Assembly (NCBI GenBank): GCA_031390755.1
Contig: JANMTS010000097.1
Span: forward strand, 85,287-149,286
From: DATMER01 sp031390755
GTDB lineage: Bacteria; Acidobacteriota; Thermoanaerobaculia; Multivoradales; UBA5704
DNA: 64,000 nt
Direction: 5' to 3'
This document shows positions 15,474 to 25,929 of this stretch, one piece after another; position 1 is the stretch's first letter; every line of letters begins with the position of its first letter. Position numbers and translations under genes: made by a program. The notes under the pieces were generated by a model that was given only the letters and a program-made list of their open reading frames with translations, ran no database searches and was not told the DNA's origin.

Positions 15474-16577
15474 ATGCAGATCGATCCGTTCCTTGACCGT
15501 TGGTCCCCGAGCGGCGACGCGGAGCGCGCCAACAAGGACTCCTTCCTCAATGAGCTTTGCGACGTGCTCGGGGTCGAGCGCCCGCATCCCAAGACAGGGT
15601 CCGCCGACCAGGATCTCTACGTCTTCGAGAAGGATGTCTATCGCGCGAGGTCCGTCGGCGCCTCGCTCGGCTGGGTCGATCTGTACAAGCATGGGAGCTT
15701 CCTCCTCGAAGCCAAGCAGGGTGCCGCGGCCGGTCCCAAGCGGCGCGACTCCCCGGCCTGGAACCAGATGATGAGCGCCGCGCACGGCCAGGCCCTGGGC
15801 TATGCCGCGCATCTCGACGAGCCTCCGCCGTTCCTCCTCGTCTGCGATCTCGGCTACTGTTTCGACGTCTACGCCTCGTTCGACGGCACGGGCGTCTATC
15901 GGGCGTTCCCCGACGGTCACAGCAAGCGCATCTTTCTGCGCGATCTCGAGACGCACGCGGATCTATTGCGGGCGATCTGGACGGACCCGGCGTCCCTCGA
16001 TCCCTCGAAGCGCACGGCGCTGGTCACGCGGGAGATCGCGGGCCAGATCGCGGCGCTCGCCCGCGCGCTCGAAGCGGCGGGGCAGGATCCCGAGCGCGTC
16101 GCGACCTTCCTCATGCGCTGCCTGTTCACCATGTTCGCGGAGGACGTGGGCCTGCTGCGGGAAAAGCCTTTCTCGCACGCCTTGGAGAACTGGTGGCTGC
16201 CCAACCCCGCGTCGTTCCCGGGCGGCGTCGGCTCGCTTTGGAAGGCGATGGACTCCGGCTCGGACTTCGTGACGGGCAAGCTGCCGCGCTTCAACGGCGG
16301 GCTGTTCGCGACCCACGACGCCCCTGTGCTCACCAAGGAGCAGCTCATCCTGCTTCTCCTGGCGGCCAAGAGCGACTGGTCGCAGGTCGACCCTTCCATC
16401 TTCGGCACCCTGCTCGAACGCGCCTTGAATCCGAAGGAGCGCCACCGTCTCGGCGCCCATTACACGCCGCGGGCCTATGTGGAGCGGCTGGGCGAGACAC
16501 GGTCACACGGTGTGGCATCGCGGTGTGACGCTCAAGAGGTAGGTTTGTCCCCTCTTTTGCCGAAGGAGGCACCATGA
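15474..16577 (+). pseudogene. N-terminal fragment of a type IIG-like restriction-modification protein
   Basis: The frame is 367 codons, of which about 340 (to VERL near 16490) look like the N-terminus of large fused nuclease/DNA methyltransferases: DSFLNELCDVLGVERP, then GSFLLEAKQ (possible nuclease core with the E-x-K of PD-(D/E)XK), FLMRCLFTMFAEDVGLL, and IFGTLLERALNPKERHRLGAHYTPRAYVERL. The last motif normally stands just before the SAM-binding methyltransferase domain, which is absent. After VERL the frame runs into unrelated, AT-richer DNA and stops. A matching C-terminal piece occurs at 18040. The protein should lack methylation activity. A TACACT box (15458-15463) 10 bases before the ATG suggests a very short leader. 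Confidence 0.75.
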
Positions 16578-16624
16578 AATGCAGATCAACTCGCGTGCTA
16601 CATGTGCCCAAAGAGCGAGGGTAG
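16574..16624 (+). CDS. Possible 16-residue peptide ORF
   Basis: An ATG preceded by an excellent ribosome-binding site (GAAGGAGGCACC) opens a frame of 16 codons, MKCRSTRVLHVPKERG, and overlaps the end of the restriction-modification fragment (ATGA). It is short and basic, with no signal peptide and without the DPNG tail of its neighbours. It may be a leader peptide or a chance frame; the ribosome-binding site is the only real support. Confidence 0.3.
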   Translation: MKCRSTRVLHVPKERG

Positions 16625-16887
16625 ATCGTATCCAAAGACTTGACGACCAGCTAACATGCTTGGTATCGTCTTCTCATACAAGGGGGAATCAGTACTCGTG
16701 AAGCTCTCGTCGACAGTCGGAGTGAGTGACGATTGTGCAAATATCGCACTCTTTCAACCGCACTTCCCTTCGCCAGTTCCTTTACGCGCTAACCCTTTGA
16801 GATTTGGTGGTGTCTACGAACTTACATATACCCACCTCAGGGCACATAGCGTGCTCGCGCGAGATCTTGAAAGGAGGGCGTCCCCCA

Positions 16888-17046
16888 GTGTGGTTTCTCC
16901 TCTGCCTTATCTTTGGTTTTCAACCATCTTGCGGTGCAAGTCTGTCCGAAGCACTGAAAGATCGGGTCTCTGTGTCGAACGCCGTCGTACCCAACGAACC
17001 GGTCCAGGAACCACAGGGCGCATCGCTAATCGAGCCGAACGGTTAG
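16888..17046 (+). CDS. Small secreted or lipoprotein-like peptide P3 ending in LIEPNG
   Basis: A 52-residue product from a GTG at 16888, nine bases behind AAGGAGGG. The N-terminus (WFLLCLIFGFQPSCGAS) is a signal sequence with a possible lipobox cysteine at QPSCG. The mature part is short and polar and ends exactly in GASLIEPNG, matching the C-terminal signature of the peptides at 2121 and 4296 ([AS]-x-[IL]-[DE]-P-N-G). It has only one copy of the motif. A still smaller peptide gene with the same kind of ending follows 32 bp later. It lies inside the AT-richer cassette that interrupts the restriction-modification gene. No known family. Confidence 0.55.
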   Translation: MWFLLCLIFGFQPSCGASLSEALKDRVSVSNAVVPNEPVQEPQGASLIEPNG

Positions 17047-17078
17047 CGGCGCCGCTGTCACTAAGGAGGGCTAGCTAG

Positions 17079-17141
17079 ATGAAGAAGCACTTCGAGACTA
17101 CGGTCTATATGGCATCATCGATCCTCGACCCGACCGGTTAG
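17079..17141 (+). CDS. 20-residue peptide P4 ending in ILDPTG
   Basis: The ATG at 17079 follows TAAGGAGGG at an ideal 8-base distance. The 20-residue product begins MKKHFETTVY and ends ASSILDPTG, again with the [IL]-D-P-x-G signature at the stop codon. It has no signal peptide. It probably shares a transcript with the peptide at 16888. Too short for normal gene finders; support comes from the strong ribosome-binding site plus the shared C-terminal motif. Confidence 0.5.
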   Translation: MKKHFETTVYMASSILDPTG

Positions 17142-17151
17142 GCATTTCGGC

Positions 17152-17994
17152 CTACGAAATCTGACGTTTCAGTTCTTCTAGTCGTCTCGTAAGGGGAGGC
17201 ACCAATGATAGGGCCTCCCTTTTCTGTCTGTCGGACAATTGTTTATCCCTGCCAAGATCGGCAGCCCGCTTCGCCACCCTCTCTATCTCGGCAGGATCCT
17301 CGCTGAAGACGAGTATTACGCGGTAGCAGGAAAGAAGCCCTTCCCAATAGCTCTTCTCTGCTGCCACCGTCATCAACTCTCGGGCTTGGCCGAGGATAAA
17401 TTCGCTTCGCGCTTGAGCTCCTTGCATTGAAGCGAAGTACAGGAAGTTGTTGAGAGCCATGAATTTACTGTTGCCTTCAATCGTTCTAAGAATGGCATAG
17501 GACTGCCAGCAATGATCGACAACCTCGGCCAAGGTGTCAGCAAGCTCTATTTTTTCACTTTCACTTTTGGCTTGGGGGAGTGCTTGGAGGTAGAATCTCC
17601 CCTGAATGACACCGAAAGCCGCCAGGACTCGTCCATGAAGTTGCTTTTCCAGAGAAATTATCCGCAGGCTAACGGAGCCTTCTATGTCCTTTTGTACGTC
17701 ATTCTTCAGTGTCTGCCATCCTACAATGGCGAGAAATGCTATTAAGAATGAGAAGATGACGAGTGCCAGAGACGACGCCGCGAATAGAAGGGCAATGAGA
17801 TCGCCCACGCTCGGCGTGCTTACCGCCGGAAGCTTCCGAGTCAAAGCCCAGACCACGATTCCGAACGACACGGCCAAAAGCAGAATGATCAGCGCTATGC
17901 CGATAAGAATCATGAGGCTGCGTGGTAATCCCTTGGCCTTAATCGGTTCAACTATCTCCTGGACCATTTCACTCATGGATAGATGTCGTACCAC
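17152..17994 (-). CDS. Membrane protein of unknown function (two TM segments)
   Basis: A 280-residue protein. Residues about 27-50 (LMILIGIALIILLLAVSFGIVVWAL) and about 64-92 (IALLFAASSLALVIFSFLIAFLAIVGW) are membrane helices joined by a short loop; the remaining 190 residues are helical and polar and should be cytoplasmic. I do not recognise a family. The start is a GTG at 17994 without a Shine-Dalgarno sequence; MSEM six codons later is an alternative. The base composition is clearly AT-richer than the flanks. It is convergent with the peptide genes at 16888 and 17079 and is the largest gene of the cassette inside the restriction-modification gene. Confidence 0.7.
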   Translation of the reverse strand: MVRHLSMSEMVQEIVEPIKAKGLPRSLMILIGIALIILLLAVSFGIVVWALTRKLPAVSTPSVGDLIALLFAASSLALVIFSFLIAFLAIVGWQTLKNDVQKDIEGSVSLRIISLEKQLHGRVLAAFGVIQGRFYLQALPQAKSESEKIELADTLAEVVDHCWQSYAILRTIEGNSKFMALNNFLYFASMQGAQARSEFILGQARELMTVAAEKSYWEGLLSCYRVILVFSEDPAEIERVAKRAADLGRDKQLSDRQKREALSLVPPLTRRLEELKRQIS

Positions 17995-18039
17995 GGTTCA
18001 ACACCAGAATCAACTCTGGAACGTGTAGCTCCTTGTAAG

Positions 18040-18261
18040 CTGTTCCTGACCTGGCCGAAGGATCTCCCCGGCCGCGTCGTGGCCGTGCGCGATCTCCTGG
18101 CCGAGCTCGGGGAGGCCAGCGCCGCCGAGGTCACGGGCCGGTTCAAGGGAGTGCAGGCCGAGCAGGCCGAAAAGCTGCTCGAAAGCCTCGCCGCCGTCGG
18201 CGTGGCCCTCGAAGCCGCGGGAGGACCGGGAGGCCGGAGAACCTGGAGCCTGCTGCGGTAG
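18040..18261 (+). pseudogene. C-terminal fragment of the interrupted restriction-modification protein
   Basis: From about 18040 the frame reads FLTWPKDLPGRVVAVRDLL, then a winged-helix-like tail (ASAAEVTGRFKGVQAEQAEKLLESLAAVGVALEA) ending in WSLLR. This tail is characteristic of the extreme C-terminus of large fused restriction-modification enzymes of the type whose N-terminus lies at 15474. GC content returns to the genome level at the same point. There is no plausible independent start; the frame begins inside AT-rich cassette DNA at 17983. The middle (methyltransferase and target recognition) is missing. Confidence 0.55.
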
Positions 18262-18281
18262 GGGTAGCCGGAGCGGAAAGA

Positions 18282-18368
18282 GGGCAACCACAAGGGTTGC
18301 CCCTACACGCGGCCCGTCGTCAAATCGTCAGGCGCCTCGCCTTGTAGGGGCAGGTCTCGTGCCTGCCC
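18282..18368. repeat. Dispersed hairpin repeat (GGGCAACC/GGTTGCCC type)
   Basis: Two hairpins lie between convergent genes: GGGCAACC-ACAA-GGGTTGCCC (18282-18302) and GGGCAGG-TCTCGTG-CCTGCCC (18348-18368). CCCCTACA after the first and TGTAGGGG before the second are also inverted. The form is that of widely dispersed palindromic repeats. It may also end transcripts from both sides. Confidence 0.6.
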
Positions 18369-18382
18369 TGGCTAACCACCCC

Positions 18383-18727
18383 TCACCGGCCGTGCCGATA
18401 CACCAGCTCGATCAACTCATCCACCATCGCCTCGGACGGCTCGCCGCCGGCCTGGAAGGCCCGGGTGGCGCAGTGCTTGAGGTGGTTCCGCATCAGCTCG
18501 CGGCCCACGGATCGCAGCGCCTCCTGGACGGACGCGACCTGGGTCAGGATGTCCGGGCAGTAGCGGTCCTCCTCGACCATCTTCTGGAGGCCGCGGACCT
18601 GGCCCTCGATGCGGCGCAGGCGCTTCAGGTTGCCGGCCTTGATGCCGGGGTCGACCGCCGAGGCTTTCCGGTCGCCTTCGGCCGGACCACAGCCGCAGCC
18701 GTTGGATTCCATCTCGGGCTCCATCAA
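18383..18727 (-). CDS. csoR: CsoR-family copper-sensing repressor
   Basis: A 114-residue protein of the CsoR/RcnR family. It has the all-helical fold with RLRRIEGQVRGLQKMVEEDRYCPDILTQ and HLKHCATRA, giving the Cys-His-Cys copper ligands (Cys of YCPD, His and Cys of HLKHC). An N-terminal extension CGCGPAEG carries two further Cys. Cu(I) binding releases the repressor from DNA. It is the last gene of the copper operon, 15 bp behind copA, so it is likely autoregulated through the promoter upstream of copZ. The tail VDELIELVYRHGR is normal for the family. Confidence 0.92.
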   Translation of the reverse strand: MMEPEMESNGCGCGPAEGDRKASAVDPGIKAGNLKRLRRIEGQVRGLQKMVEEDRYCPDILTQVASVQEALRSVGRELMRNHLKHCATRAFQAGGEPSEAMVDELIELVYRHGR

Positions 18728-18742
18728 GACGCTCTCCTTTCC

Positions 18743-21223
<2,481 letters not shown>

Positions 21224-21233
21224 GGCAGCCTCC

Positions 21234-21623
21234 TCAGGTTTTCACGATGAGCTTGCCGTGGAGCATGCTCATCCCGCAGGTGAAGTCGAACGTTCCCGCC
21301 GTGTCCGGCCGCAGCTCCACGGCCGTCTTCTCGAACGCGGGCAGGTACTGGCGGACGCCGAAGTCGGGGATCACGATCTCCTCCGAGCAGCCCGAGGTCT
21401 CCTGGCGGTCGAACACCAGGCGCGCCGGGACCCCCTTGCGCAGATGCACCTCGGCGGGCGAATAGCCGCCCTGGACGGTGATGACCACCTCCTGCGTGCC
21501 CCCGGCGAGCGTCTCGGCGGCGGCCGAGCTGCCCCGGGCCAGGAAGAAATACCAGTTCACCCAGGCCACGGCTCCGGCTCCCGCCGCGACCGCGATCCAG
21601 TCCGCGGCGCTCATCCCGCTCAT
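21234..21623 (-). CDS. Membrane-anchored cupredoxin-like copper protein
   Basis: A 129-residue protein with an N-terminal anchor (WIAVAAGAGAVAWVNWYFFLA) and a cupredoxin domain. Ligand-like residues are visible in RQETSGCSEEIV and in FTCGMSMLHGKLIV (Cys, Met, His). This domain is seen fused to or next to P1B copper ATPases, where it may hand copper over or hold it outside the membrane. The ATG overlaps the copZ stop (ATGA) and the stop lies 10 bp before copA, so it is embedded in the copper operon. Confidence 0.85.
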   Translation of the reverse strand: MSGMSAADWIAVAAGAGAVAWVNWYFFLARGSSAAAETLAGGTQEVVITVQGGYSPAEVHLRKGVPARLVFDRQETSGCSEEIVIPDFGVRQYLPAFEKTAVELRPDTAGTFDFTCGMSMLHGKLIVKT

Positions 21624-21838
21624 GACTGCGCTTCGGCGACCCGGGGCTCGAAACCGACCCCGTCCACCGCCTCCAGGATGACCTCAGGCGTCACCCGCTC
21701 CGGGTCGTAACCCAGCTTCGCCGACCCCACGCCCACGCTCCGGACCTCCACGCCCTCCAGGCCCGCGAGGGCCTTCTGGACTCGCGCGACACAGTGGCCG
21801 CAGCTCATTCCGCCGATTTGCAGACTCAGGTTTTTCAT
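21620..21838 (-). CDS. copZ: Copper chaperone CopZ (HMA domain)
   Basis: A 72-residue single HMA domain with GGMSCGHC as the Cu(I) site (M-x-C-x2-C). It delivers Cu(I) to CopA. It is the first gene of the operon copZ-cupredoxin-copA-csoR and overlaps the next gene by 4 bp. CGGAAGGGAGATCGACG precedes its start, giving a ribosome-binding site. The likely CsoR operator lies about 35 bp upstream. Confidence 0.92.
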   Translation of the reverse strand: MKNLSLQIGGMSCGHCVARVQKALAGLEGVEVRSVGVGSAKLGYDPERVTPEVILEAVDGVGFEPRVAEAQS

Positions 21839-21870
21839 CGTCGATCTCCCTTCCGGTCCTCACAACCGGT

Positions 21871-21887
21871 ATACCCCCTCCCCCTAT
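21871..21887 (-). promoter_or_regulatory. Putative CsoR operator of the copper operon
   Basis: ATACCCCCTCCCCCTAT lies between copZ and the divergent kinase gene. G/C runs of five flanked by TA, as here, are characteristic of CsoR sites, although this one is a mirror rather than a true inverted repeat. Position and sequence fit autoregulation of copZ-csoR. Confidence 0.45.
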
Positions 21888-21962
21888 TCCAGCTCCGCGC
21901 GGTCCCGAAGAGGAAGAGGGGTCAACCGGCCCTGCCGCGTGCTACGATGATTAAGGAGTCCC

Positions 21963-23489
21963 TTGACGAAACCAAGCTCTTCCTCCACCCGCCTCCGGCC
22001 CTCTCTGCGCGAGGGCGCGGCCGTGGATTCCGACAGTGAGGCGCGGCTGCGCGCGCTCTTCCGCGGCTTCCCCGTGCCGACCTACGCCTGGATGTGGGCC
22101 GGCGAGGACTTCGTGCTCGTCGACTGCAACGAGGCCGCGGAGCGTTTCACCAGCGGCCGGATCGGCGGGTTCCTGGGCTCCACCAGGCGGGAGCTTCTGG
22201 AGCGGCAGCCCGACGCGCTGCAGGCGGTCGAGGCGCTGGACCAGTGCCTCGGGGAGAGGAGGAACCTCCACCGCGAGCTGCAGGACTTCCGCATGGCCGA
22301 CGGCGATCTGAGGCACCTTTCGACGGAGTACGTCTTCGTCCCCCCGAACCTGGTGATGGTCCACACCGACGACGTGACCGCCCGGGTCCGGGCCGAGAAG
22401 GCCATCCGCGAGAGCGAGACCCAGTACCGGTCGCTCATGGAGCAGGCCTCGGACGCGATCTGGGTCTGCGGCGCGGACGGCATCTATATTGATGTCAACA
22501 AGAGCGCCTGCGAGCTGCTGGGCTACACGCGGGAGGAGTACCTGGAGATGCACCTGCGGGAGACCGTGATGCCCGAGGAGCTGCCGAAGACCGCCTGGGT
22601 CGTCCGCTCCGTGATGGCCGGCAAGACCGTCGTCACCCGCCGGCAGATGCGGCACAAGAATGGTTCGGCGGTGCCGGCGGAGCTGAGCGCCCGGCGCCTG
22701 GAGGACGGGCGGATCGTCGCCATCGCCCGCGACCTCACCAGCCGTATCCGTCTCGAAGAGGAGCTGCGCCGCAGCCAGACGCTCTCGGCCATGGGCTCCC
22801 TGGTCGCGGGCGTGGCGCACGAGGTGCGCAACCCCCTCTTCGGCATCTCCGCCACGCTGGACGCTCTGGAAGCCCACGTCATCCCGGAAGACGAAGACAC
22901 GGACCACAGCGAGCTGTCCCAGTACTTCCAGGTGCTGCGCGGACAGATCGGGCGCCTGACCGGCTTGATGCAGGACCTTCTGGAGTACGGCCGTCCGGCC
23001 GTGATCGACACCCACGTGGGGCCCCTGGGACCGGTCGTCCAGCTCGCGGTCGGCTCCTGCGAAAGCCTCGCCCGCCAGCGGAGCGTGGCCATCGAGGTCC
23101 GCCTCGCCGAGGTGCTGCCGCCCCTCAGTCTCGACCGGAGCCGGATGGGCCAGGTGCTCATCAACCTGATCGAGAATGCGATCCAGCATTCCGCCGCGGG
23201 CTCGTCCGTCGTCGTCGAGGCGGGCTACAATCCGGGCCAACCTCCGGACGATCCGGCCGCCGTCGAGATCTCGGTGTCCGACTCCGGTCCGGGGATCTCG
23301 GAAGACGACCTCCCGCATCTCTTCGTCCCCTTCTTCTCGCGCCGCCTGGGGGGGACGGGGCTCGGCCTCTCGATCGTCCAGCGGGTCGTCGAGGAGCACG
23401 GCGGGCGGATCGCCGCCTTCAACCGGACCGAGGGCGGAGCCCGCCTCTCGATCCGTCTCCCCGTGCCGGCTGCGCCGGAGGAGGGCTAG
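21963..23489 (+). CDS. PAS-domain sensor histidine kinase
   Basis: A 508-residue kinase starting at TTG, four bases behind AAGGAG. It has two N-terminal sensory modules: a divergent PAS-like domain (about 25-140) and a canonical PAS with PAC (about 145-270; EQASDAIWVCGADGIYIDVN and HKNGSAVPAEL). The phospho-acceptor is His in GVAHEVRNPLFGI, and the ATPase boxes are NLIENAIQHS (N), DSGPGI (G1) and GGTGLGLSI (G2). No membrane helix is seen, so it is a soluble kinase of the NtrB/AtoS type. The cognate regulator follows 6 bp downstream. It is divergent from the copper operon, but no metal-binding sensor domain is visible, so a link to copper is not supported. Confidence 0.93.
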   Translation: MTKPSSSSTRLRPSLREGAAVDSDSEARLRALFRGFPVPTYAWMWAGEDFVLVDCNEAAERFTSGRIGGFLGSTRRELLERQPDALQAVEALDQCLGERRNLHRELQDFRMADGDLRHLSTEYVFVPPNLVMVHTDDVTARVRAEKAIRESETQYRSLMEQASDAIWVCGADGIYIDVNKSACELLGYTREEYLEMHLRETVMPEELPKTAWVVRSVMAGKTVVTRRQMRHKNGSAVPAELSARRLEDGRIVAIARDLTSRIRLEEELRRSQTLSAMGSLVAGVAHEVRNPLFGISATLDALEAHVIPEDEDTDHSELSQYFQVLRGQIGRLTGLMQDLLEYGRPAVIDTHVGPLGPVVQLAVGSCESLARQRSVAIEVRLAEVLPPLSLDRSRMGQVLINLIENAIQHSAAGSSVVVEAGYNPGQPPDDPAAVEISVSDSGPGISEDDLPHLFVPFFSRRLGGTGLGLSIVQRVVEEHGGRIAAFNRTEGGARLSIRLPVPAAPEEG

Positions 23490-23495
23490 CCTCCC

Positions 23496-24845
<1,350 letters not shown>

Positions 24846-24942
24846 ACGCCTGTCCGTGTTCTGGAATGCGCCGTCCTGGCCGGGCCCCTCGGGAGCCGCC
24901 GCCGCCGGGGACGGTCGAGGAATCTTGCCCGAAAGAGGCGAG

Positions 24943-24958
24943 TGGCACCGCCCTTGCT
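24943..24958 (+). promoter_or_regulatory. Consensus sigma-54 promoter
   Basis: TGGCAC (24943-24948), five bases, then TTGCT (24954-24958) is a full -24/-12 match. Transcription would start near 24969, before the hypothetical gene at 25031. It lies directly behind an NtrC-type activator gene. Confidence 0.7.
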
Positions 24959-25030
24959 CTGCGCAGGAGAGGACTTGAGATACTATTCCTTGCAGACCAC
25001 CTGGCGCTTCACGTTTCCGATGCATTTGAA

Positions 25031-25684
25031 ATGGCAGAACCCATGATCGAAGTGAAGGCGGCGCTCGAGCTGCGCCGCGCCTGCGCGCGGTTCCGCCGCG
25101 ATCTGGAGAAGGTGCCCCCGGGCGCCTCCAGGGCCGAATTGCTCGACGCCGCGGCGTCCAGCCTGGCCCGTCTGTCCGATCGCGCGGCCCGGGCCGGCTT
25201 GCCGGCCGGCGCCGCCGAGGGCATCCGCGGGCTCCACGACGACATCCTGGACTGGCTGCGGCAGCATGGGAATCCCGGATCGGCCCCCGGGGACGATCCG
25301 GCGGGGCCCACGGGGCTCGCGGGGGATGCCGAGAACACGGGTCTCCGCCTCTGGACCGAGCTGTGCGGCCTCTCCGTGCTCCTCTGGGATCTCAGCCACA
25401 CCGAAGAGGTGATGGGCCACGACCGGGCCCTCATCGAGCAGGTCCAGGGCGAGCTCGACCGGATCCCCTCCGGCACCCAGACCGTGCCGCCGGTCATCCG
25501 CGTGCTCCTCGACGGCCTCTTCGGCCGCGACGACGAGCTCGACGACCTGCTCGGCCAGCGCGACCGGGTCGCCCGCTTCGAGCTCGAGCCCATCCTGGAC
25601 CGCATCGCCCTCGACGAGCTCGACCAGGCGGCCGGCGGCGGCGGCGGCTACGGCTACGGCGGCGAGGGAGAGACGATCCACTGA
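25031..25684 (+). CDS. Hypothetical protein, probably sigma-54 controlled
   Basis: A 217-residue soluble protein from ATG 25031 (ATG 25043 is equally possible; no clear Shine-Dalgarno sequence). The frame is open further upstream, but any start before about 24969 would precede the sigma-54 transcription start. It is mostly helical with acidic segments (WDLSHTEEVMGHDRALIEQVQGELDRI, FGRDDELDDLLGQRDRVARFELEP) and ends in a glycine-rich tail (GGGGGYGYGGEGETIH). No signal peptide, membrane segment or known domain was recognised. Its place behind a kinase, an NtrC regulator and a sigma-54 promoter suggests it is an output gene of that system. Confidence 0.6.
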   Translation: MAEPMIEVKAALELRRACARFRRDLEKVPPGASRAELLDAAASSLARLSDRAARAGLPAGAAEGIRGLHDDILDWLRQHGNPGSAPGDDPAGPTGLAGDAENTGLRLWTELCGLSVLLWDLSHTEEVMGHDRALIEQVQGELDRIPSGTQTVPPVIRVLLDGLFGRDDELDDLLGQRDRVARFELEPILDRIALDELDQAAGGGGGYGYGGEGETIH

Positions 25685-25695
25685 TTGATCCCATT

Positions 25696-25860
25696 CCCCC
25701 TCTCCCCGGCCCTCTCCCCCGTGCCGGGGGAGAGGGAGAAATACCTTGGGAGGGGGGTGGCCCCGGCTGTCCACCCCCGTGCCGGGGGAGAGGGGGAAAT
25801 GCCTTGGGAGGGGGGTGGTCCCGGGCTGTCCACTCCCGTGCCGGGGGAGAGGGAGAAACA
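25696..25860. repeat. GC-rich tandem repeat R4
   Basis: Three copies of a unit containing GTGCCGGGGGAGAGGG start at 25721, 25779 and 25838 (58- and 59-bp steps), with spacers like CCTTGGGAGGGGGGTGG. The left end (TTGATCCCAT then CCCCCTCTCCCCGGCCCTC) is the reverse complement of the end of repeat R5 at 43885-43996 with only a few changes, so both belong to one dispersed family. Confidence 0.7.
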
Positions 25861-25929
25861 ATTTCGGGGTTGCCCGAGTCCCCCTGGTTGCCCCAAACTC
25901 CCGGCTCCGTGTCACAATCCTCCTCCCGC

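Noticed and set aside
16656..17078. A 140-codon frame starting MLGIVFSYKG
   Set aside because: It has no ribosome-binding site and reads through the P3 peptide gene in another frame; its second half is Arg/Ser-rich and not protein-like.
21839..23489. Copper-sensing two-component system
   Set aside because: The kinase is only adjacent and divergent; it has PAS domains, no periplasmic metal site and an NtrC-type partner, unlike CusRS/CopRS.
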